64,000 nucleotides of DNA from Acidimicrobiales bacterium (GTDB taxonomy: Bacteria; Actinomycetota; Acidimicrobiia; Acidimicrobiales; JACCXE01), in NCBI GenBank assembly GCA_035546775.1, contig DASZWD010000002.1, positions 19,733 to 83,732 of the forward strand. Direction: 5' to 3'. The notes beneath the pieces are model-generated. The model made no database searches, had not been told where the DNA came from, and was given only the letters and a program-made list of their open reading frames with translations. The first letter of the stretch is position 1, and each line of letters opens with the position of its first letter. Shown here one piece after another: positions 59,126-64,000 of this stretch. Both the position numbers and the translations under genes were made by a program.

Positions 59126-59926
59126 ATGTTCGGCGCAATCGTTGTCCCGCTCGACGGCACGGAGCACACCGAGGCCGCGCTCCATCCCGCGTTCACCATC
59201 GCATCGCAAACCGGCGCCCACGTCGTGCTGCTCTCGGTGGTGCAACCCGACTTCGTCCAGGAGCGGGGCGACTATCTGCGCGGCTGGGCGCGCAGCGCGT
59301 TCGTCCCCTGCGAAGTCACCATCGCCACCGAAGGTTCCGTGCCGGACAACATCATCACGCTGGCGTCAGCGCACGAACCGTCGCTGGTGTGCATGGCCTC
59401 GCACGGCTTCGGCTTCTTCGGTCAAGCGCTGTTCGGGGCGGTGTGCGCGGAGGTCGTGCGCGGCATTGGTGCGCCCGTGCTCGTCGTCGGACCGCACGCG
59501 CGCACCGACGTCAACGCGTACACCGACGTGATCGCGGCGGTCGACGCGTCATCGGAGTCGGCGCGCGTGATGGAACCCGCCGTCGCGCTGGCACGCGCGC
59601 TCGACGCCAAGCTGGAGATCGTGCAGGTGATCGACCCCGACGACGTACTCCAGGCCCAAGCCTCAGACGTCACGGGCTCCGACGTGCGCGAAACGGGCCA
59701 CGTTGCGATGCTCGCGGCCAAGCTCGGCGACGACCTCGCGGCGTCGTGGGAGGTCTTGCACGACGACGATCCCGCGCGAGGCATCGTCGACTACGTACGG
59801 GCCCGCCCGTCGGCAATCATCGCGATGGCGACGCACGCCCGCGCCGGCCTCGATCTCTTGGCCGAGGGCAGCGTCGCCACGCACGCGGTGCACGCCGCCG
59901 AGAATCCGGTACTGCTCCTGCACTAA
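59126..59926 (+). CDS. Universal stress protein with two UspA domains
   Basis: 266 residues. Domain 1 begins MFGAIVVPLDGTEHTEAALH and ends CMASHGFGFFGQALFGAVCA, EVVRGIGAPVLVVGP. Domain 2 begins DVIAAVDASSESARVMEPAV and ends AIIAMATHARAGLDLLAEGS, ATHAVHAAENPVLLL. The glycines of the ATP loop are partly kept in domain 1. Such tandem Usps respond to starvation and hypoxia in actinobacteria. Its stop overlaps the convergent PLD gene by 4 bases. Confidence 0.92.
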   Translation: MFGAIVVPLDGTEHTEAALHPAFTIASQTGAHVVLLSVVQPDFVQERGDYLRGWARSAFVPCEVTIATEGSVPDNIITLASAHEPSLVCMASHGFGFFGQALFGAVCAEVVRGIGAPVLVVGPHARTDVNAYTDVIAAVDASSESARVMEPAVALARALDAKLEIVQVIDPDDVLQAQASDVTGSDVRETGHVAMLAAKLGDDLAASWEVLHDDDPARGIVDYVRARPSAIIAMATHARAGLDLLAEGSVATHAVHAAENPVLLLH

Positions 59927-60966
59927 GCAGGCGGCGCGTACCGCGCGTGCACGCTGTCGCAGAAGGCGACGCACTGATCGGCAATCGCGGCGTCGCGGAT
60001 CTCGAGCACGTTCTCGGCGTTGAACTCGCCCGAGTGCGAGCAGTTGAACGAACCGGTGAAGACCACGTCGTCGCACACGACGACCTTGGCGTGCATGTAG
60101 TTGTGCGGTGGGCCGGCTTGGTAGGGCCGCGACGCCTTTTCCGCTAGGACGCCGGCGCTCCGCACGCGTTCGAACAGCGGGCCCTTCCACTGCGCCCGTC
60201 CGTCTTCGCTCCACTGCCGCAGCGCCTGTTCCATCTGCGGGCCGTCGACCGTGACGGTGACGTCGCAGCGGCGTTCGTCGAGCGACTCGGCGAGCGTGGA
60301 CAGGATCGGGCCCGACGTCAGCACCGGTGAGCAGATCCGCACCCGGTGCTGGGCGCGGGCGACGGCCCCGGCGATGCGCTGGCCCAACTGGCGGCCGCGC
60401 CCGGGCGAGAACATGGCGCGCACCCACGCGCCGCCGATCTCGGTCGGCTGGTCGACCACCGTGCCGCTGCCTTCCACCTTCTTGCCGTTCCACAACTCGT
60501 CGAAGTCGTTGGCGTAGGCGGCCGCGAGGTCAGCCGACGACAGCGTCACGATCACGTTTTCCATGTGCGTCCAGGCGTCCTCGGTCCAGTTCGTCGACCC
60601 AGTCCACACGTCGGTCGCGTCCCGCACGATGTACTTGTGGTGCATCAGGTCGGGCACGCCGGGGATCGCCGTCGACGGTACGGACGCGGCGAGGCGCTGC
60701 AACGCCGAGGGACCCTCGGGTGGCGCGAAGCCGGGCTTCGTCTTTGCCTCGTCGTTGTAGACGGCGCGGATGCGCACGCCGCGCGCCTCCGCCGCGTCCA
60801 GGGCGCCGATCAAACGGTCGAGCGACGGCGGCTCGAGGTGGGCGTCGTACACCGCGATGTCAAGCGAGGTGTGCGCGCCGTCGACGAAGCCGACGAGGGC
60901 GTCGAGCGTTTGCGCCGCGGCCTGGCCGCCGTCGGCCAGGAACGTGAACGCAGGCAACGTGATCAA
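59923..60966 (-). CDS. Phospholipase-D-like protein with two HKD motifs
   Basis: 347 residues. Two catalytic HxK motifs are complete: MHHKYIVRDATDVWTGSTNW near residue 110 and YMHAKVVVCDDVVFTGSFNC near residue 285, each with its downstream GS(T/F)N. The protein could cut phospholipids or nucleic acids. No signal peptide is visible, so it is probably cytoplasmic. The TTG start overlaps the DUF1003 stop by 4 bases. Confidence 0.9.
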   Translation of the reverse strand: MITLPAFTFLADGGQAAAQTLDALVGFVDGAHTSLDIAVYDAHLEPPSLDRLIGALDAAEARGVRIRAVYNDEAKTKPGFAPPEGPSALQRLAASVPSTAIPGVPDLMHHKYIVRDATDVWTGSTNWTEDAWTHMENVIVTLSSADLAAAYANDFDELWNGKKVEGSGTVVDQPTEIGGAWVRAMFSPGRGRQLGQRIAGAVARAQHRVRICSPVLTSGPILSTLAESLDERRCDVTVTVDGPQMEQALRQWSEDGRAQWKGPLFERVRSAGVLAEKASRPYQAGPPHNYMHAKVVVCDDVVFTGSFNCSHSGEFNAENVLEIRDAAIADQCVAFCDSVHARYAPPA

Positions 60967-61478
60967 CCGAGGCTCTGCTTCGCGCCTTCGATGGCGCGCT
61001 GCACGGCGCGCTCGACGTGGGCCGTGTCAATGCCGAGCGCTTGGCCGATGTGGACCGACCAGATCTCGGAGCGCAGGTTGGTCTGGAAGTCGATCTCGGC
61101 CCGGATGTCCGCGCGGGCGGCCTGGCGGTTCTGGCTCACCATGACGAACGTCGACAGGAAGATGGCCTCAAGGCTGACGATCATCGTCAGCAAGCCGAAC
61201 GGGAACTTGTCGAACTTCAACGACGCGCCGACGAGACCGACGTTCAGCGCGATCCAGATTCCGAACCAGACGGTGTGGATGTAGACGAAGTTCAGCGAGC
61301 CGGCGAAGTCGGTGATGGCGTCGGCAACGCGGTCCTGCGTCTGCTTGAGGCTCTCGAGGATGCGGTTCTCGTTGCCCAGATTCTTGGCGAGCACCGGGAA
61401 CAGGTTGCCGTCGACGACCCCGTCGGCCTCGTCGATCACAGCGCACGCCGGGCATTGATGGACATACGTGTCGGTCAT
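60963..61478 (-). CDS. DUF1003 family membrane protein
   Basis: 171 residues with two membrane helices (about 64-85 and 95-117) and the family text NFVYIHTVWFGIWIALNVGL and FDKFPFGLLTMIVSLEAIFL with MVSQNRQAARADIRAEIDFQ. The N-terminus HQCPACAVIDEAD may bind zinc. It is first in a two-gene unit with the PLD-like protein, which hints at a membrane-linked role. Function unknown. Confidence 0.9.
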   Translation of the reverse strand: MTDTYVHQCPACAVIDEADGVVDGNLFPVLAKNLGNENRILESLKQTQDRVADAITDFAGSLNFVYIHTVWFGIWIALNVGLVGASLKFDKFPFGLLTMIVSLEAIFLSTFVMVSQNRQAARADIRAEIDFQTNLRSEIWSVHIGQALGIDTAHVERAVQRAIEGAKQSLG

Positions 61479-61582
61479 GAGACGCCATCATTCCGGATCA
61501 CGGACGCGATCGCGGTTCGGGCTTCGCTGTCACACCCCGTCCGTACGCTGTCATCAGCTGCGCTTCCCCCATCCGTTTCACG

Positions 61583-61632
61583 CCACTTTCTGGTGGTGAT
61601 TCCGCCGTTTCGGGTGCGATTCACCCCCGGAA
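61583..61632. repeat. Left arm of a 50-base imperfect inverted repeat
   Basis: Starts CCACTTTCTGGTGGTG and contains CGGGTGCGATTCACCC. It aligns with the reverse complement of 62541-62590 at about three positions in four over the full 50 bases with no net gap. Both arms contain small internal hairpins. Together they bracket the gene at 61661-62533. Confidence 0.6.
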
Positions 61633-61660
61633 ATTGGCATAGGTCCTAGAGGAGGACCAG

Positions 61661-62533
61661 ATGTGGGAGCCCGCGCCGCGCCGGAGGTTGTTTACGCCCG
61701 ACGATTGGATTGCGAGCGGTCGCACCCGCGAGGCGCTGCGATGGGCGACCGATCGGGGCGTATGCCCGCGGGTGATCCGCGGGGTTTACGCCGACGGGCC
61801 CGGTGAGCGAACCGCGGTAGAGCTCGCGCTGGCGCACATGATTCGTGACGACGTGCCCGCGTGGGGGCTCGTCGCCGCCACCATCTACGACCTCGACGCT
61901 GTGCACGATCTGGCGATTCCCGAGCCGTGGCGGCGTCGCGCGCCGGACCTCGGCGGCGAACCCCGCGTCGTCGACGGCGTCCTGTGCGCGAGCCCCCTGC
62001 AGACGATGATCGACCTGGCGACCATCCTCGACGACGACCGATGGGAACAGGCGAACGAGTCGGCGCTGCACAAGAAGCTCTTCACGATCGACGACGAGGT
62101 CGCGCTCCTCGGTGACCTGTCGGCCCGCCGCACGCCCGGCGTCACCCGGATGAGGCGCGTCCTCGCGTTGCGCCCGGTCGGAGCGCCACCAACCGAGAGC
62201 CGGCTCGAAACGATCGCGGTGCAGATCGCGCGACACACCGAAGGCGTTCCCGAGCCGACCAGGCAACACCGTGTCTTCAACGAACACGCCGAATTCGTTG
62301 CCCGCGTGGATCTCTCGTGGCCCGACTTGGGCGTGTTCAAGGAACTGGACGGACTCGGTCACCGCGGCCAACCCGTCTACGACGCCAGTCGTGAGTCGGC
62401 GGTCGTGGCCGCGACGGGATGGTTGTGCCACCGGATGACGTGGCACGAGGCCTACCGCGCGCCGAAGTGGGCGGGCCGGCGCATGCTGCAGATCATCGAG
62501 CAAGCACGCCGCCGCCCGATGCCATCACTTTGA
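61661..62533 (+). CDS. AbiEi-like / DUF559-type nuclease-fold protein, copy B
   Basis: 290 residues with the same layout as the gene at 55498 but strongly diverged: an N-terminal helix-turn-helix-like part (ALRWATDRGVCPRVIRGVYA), a middle with SPLQTMIDLATILDDDRWEQ and a DUF559-like C-terminus with Glu in PTESRLETIAVQIA and core FVARVDLSWPDLGVFKELDG. The active-site pattern is less complete than in copy A. GGAGGACC lies just before the ATG. It is bracketed by a 50-base imperfect inverted repeat. Confidence 0.78.
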   Translation: MWEPAPRRRLFTPDDWIASGRTREALRWATDRGVCPRVIRGVYADGPGERTAVELALAHMIRDDVPAWGLVAATIYDLDAVHDLAIPEPWRRRAPDLGGEPRVVDGVLCASPLQTMIDLATILDDDRWEQANESALHKKLFTIDDEVALLGDLSARRTPGVTRMRRVLALRPVGAPPTESRLETIAVQIARHTEGVPEPTRQHRVFNEHAEFVARVDLSWPDLGVFKELDGLGHRGQPVYDASRESAVVAATGWLCHRMTWHEAYRAPKWAGRRMLQIIEQARRRPMPSL

Positions 62534-62540
62534 TGCCCGT

Positions 62541-62590
62541 TTCGGGTGGCGATTCGCTCCCGCAGGCGGCAAAACACCCCCACAAAGTGG
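62541..62590. repeat. Right arm of a 50-base imperfect inverted repeat
   Basis: Contains GGGTGGCGATTCGCTCCC and ends CCACAAAGTGG. The reverse complement aligns with 61583-61632. It begins 8 bases after the stop of the copy B gene, and ends 18 bases from the convergent gltD stop, so it could also influence termination there. Confidence 0.6.
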
Positions 62591-62607
62591 AGTGGAACTC
62601 AGGCGAT

Positions 62608-64000
62608 TTATGCCATGGGGCGGTCAGTGGGCTTCAGCGGCGCCGGCAGCGCGGTGTCGCCCGTGAGGTAGCGGTCGACGGCCGACGCGCACGAGCGGCC
62701 TTCGGCGATCGCCCACACGATGAGCGACTGGCCGCGGCCCATGTCGCCGGCGACGAACACACCGTCGACCGACGACATCCACTCGTCGCTGCGCTTCACG
62801 TTCGACCGCTCGTCGTACTCGACGCCGAGGGCGTCGAGCAGGCCGTCGTGCTGGGGACCGAGAAAGCCCATGGCGAGATAGACGCGCTCGGCTGGGATCT
62901 CGAAGTCGGATCCCTCCACCTTCTGGAACTTTCCGTCGACCATCTCGACTTCGTGCGCCCGCAGGGCGCGCACCCACCCGTCGTCGTCGCCGAGGAAGCA
63001 CTCGGTGTTGACCGAGTAGCGGCGCTCGCCGCCCTCTTCGTGCGCCGAGGCGACGCGGTAGATCATCGGATACGTCGGCCACGGGTTGGCCGCCGGTCGC
63101 TCTTCGGGCGGGCGCGGCAGGATCTCGAACTGCGTGATCGATGCCGCGCCGTGACGGTGCGCCGTGCCCAGGCAGTCGGCGCCGGTGTCGCCGCCGCCGA
63201 TGATGACGACGTGCTTGTCCTTGGACGTGATCGGCGTATCTTCGAGGTCGCCTTCCTGCACCTTGTTCGACGGCGGCAGGTACTCCATGGCCTGATAGAT
63301 GCCCTTGAGTTCGCGGCCCGGGATCGGCAGGTCGCGCCAGTTGGTGGCGCCACCGGCGAGCACGACGGCGTCGAACTGCGCGCGCAGTTCGTCCGCGGTC
63401 ACGTCGACACCGACGTTCACGTTGCAGCGGAACACCGTCCCCTCCGCCTCCATCTGCTCGATGCGGCGGTTGAGGTGGCGCTTCTCCATCTTGAACTCGG
63501 GGATGCCGTAGCGCAGCAGCCCGCCGATGCGGTCGGCCCGCTCGAACACCGTGACGTCGTGGCCGGCCCGGGTGAGCTGCTGCGCGGCGGCCAGGCCCGA
63601 CGGGCCGGAGCCGACGACGGCCACCTTCTTGCCCGTGCGCACGGTCGGCGGGATGGGCACGACCCAGCCCTCCTCCCACGCCCGGTCGATGATCGTGACC
63701 TCGACCTGCTTGATGGTGACCGGGTCCTGGTTGATGCCGAGCACGCACGCGCCCTCGCACGGAGCGGGGCACAGGCGGCCGGTGAACTCGGGGAAGTTGT
63801 TCGTGGCGTGGAGCCGCTCGATGGCGTCGCGCCAGCGGTCCCGGTACACGAGGTCGTTCCAGTCCGGGATGAGGTTGCCCAGCGGGCAGCCGTTGTTGCA
63901 GAACGGGATCCCGCAGTCCATGCACCGGCTGGCCTGGTGCTGGAGCTCCTCGGTCGGGAACTCCTCGTAGACCTCGCGCCAGTCGAGGATCCGCACCGGC
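62608..64000 (-). CDS. gltD: Glutamate synthase small (beta) subunit, N-terminus cut by window edge
   Basis: At least 464 codons. CMDCGIPFCNNGCPLGNLIP and CPAPCEGACVLGINQDPVTI bind iron-sulfur clusters. VAVVGSGPSGLAAAQQLTRA binds FAD and VVIIGGGDTGADCLGTAHRH binds NADPH; GDMGRGQSLIVWAIAEGRSC is the C-terminal flavin segment. It passes electrons from NADPH to GltB for glutamate synthesis. The text RILDWREVYEEFPTEELQHQ normally stands about 20 residues in, so the true start lies beyond 64000. Confidence 0.95.
   Translation of the reverse strand, partial: PVRILDWREVYEEFPTEELQHQASRCMDCGIPFCNNGCPLGNLIPDWNDLVYRDRWRDAIERLHATNNFPEFTGRLCPAPCEGACVLGINQDPVTIKQVEVTIIDRAWEEGWVVPIPPTVRTGKKVAVVGSGPSGLAAAQQLTRAGHDVTVFERADRIGGLLRYGIPEFKMEKRHLNRRIEQMEAEGTVFRCNVNVGVDVTADELRAQFDAVVLAGGATNWRDLPIPGRELKGIYQAMEYLPPSNKVQEGDLEDTPITSKDKHVVIIGGGDTGADCLGTAHRHGAASITQFEILPRPPEERPAANPWPTYPMIYRVASAHEEGGERRYSVNTECFLGDDDGWVRALRAHEVEMVDGKFQKVEGSDFEIPAERVYLAMGFLGPQHDGLLDALGVEYDERSNVKRSDEWMSSVDGVFVAGDMGRGQSLIVWAIAEGRSCASAVDRYLTGDTALPAPLKPTDRPMA

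Noticed and set aside
61661..62533. Type IV abortive-infection system AbiE (AbiEi plus AbiEii toxin)
   Set aside because: No nucleotidyltransferase (AbiEii) gene is adjacent to either AbiEi-like gene, and the C-terminus is DUF559-like instead, so calling it a complete defence system is not supported.

Overview
The window is about 70% GC and comes from the replication-origin region of an actinobacterium. The main evidence is gene order. dnaN and dnaA run leftward, and rpmH, rnpA, yidD, yidC, jag, rsmG, parA and parB run rightward. These are followed by the cwlM/trxA/trxB/anti-sigma/sigma-M/pseudokinase/DUF6049/CCA-transferase block, which in Mycobacterium lies at the same place (the Rv3907c-Rv3924c region). 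Ino1, DUF5318 and rpsF-ssb-rpsR-rplI-dnaB (Rv0046c-Rv0058 in Mycobacterium) follow on the same arm. GTG and TTG starts are frequent, 4-base stop/start overlaps are common, and divergent genes often start within a few bases of each other. A deep-branching class such as Acidimicrobiia is my best guess, but this is inference.

Layout. 1-8070: the origin, with DnaA boxes in the dnaA-rpmH gap, then the ribosomal, membrane-insertion and chromosome-segregation operon and a parS-like site before parA. 8184-18760: the envelope and redox block, holding a pseudo-amidase of CwlM type, thioredoxin and its reductase, a sigma/anti-sigma pair, a pseudokinase with an extracellular domain, DegV, DUF6049, a GNAT protein and CCA-adding enzyme. 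No MurJ flippase lies beside the pseudokinase, where it would be expected. 18747-27126: small metabolic genes, inositol-phosphate synthase with a divergent LysR regulator, a second sigma factor and small membrane proteins. 27123-41801: panB, DUF192, a CoA-transferase, a mechanosensitive channel with a zinc ribbon, transporters, a third sigma/anti-sigma pair, copper genes ycnI and copCD, a formate/nitrite-type channel and a frameshifted SRPBCC gene. 41798-46080: dnaB interrupted by a class-3-like intein, and the rpsF-ssb-rpsR-rplI operon ending at a clear hairpin. 46294-64000: a VapBC module, assorted oxidoreductases and hydrolases, a 930-residue cyclase/ATPase/TPR regulator, P450, universal stress protein, phospholipase-D-like protein and the start-truncated gltD.

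The most unusual signal is a pair of single-gene cassettes. Two related genes (55498-56418 and 61661-62533) encode an AbiEi-like winged-helix region plus a DUF559/Vsr-like nuclease-fold region. Each is bracketed by its own palindromic repeats. The first is flanked by two copies of a 49-base hairpin element that also occurs alone at 20352-20402. The second is flanked by a 50-base imperfect inverted repeat. This resembles the relation between REP palindromes and RAYT transposases, but with a nuclease-fold protein in the transposase position. I saw no tRNA, rRNA, CRISPR array or conventional insertion sequence.
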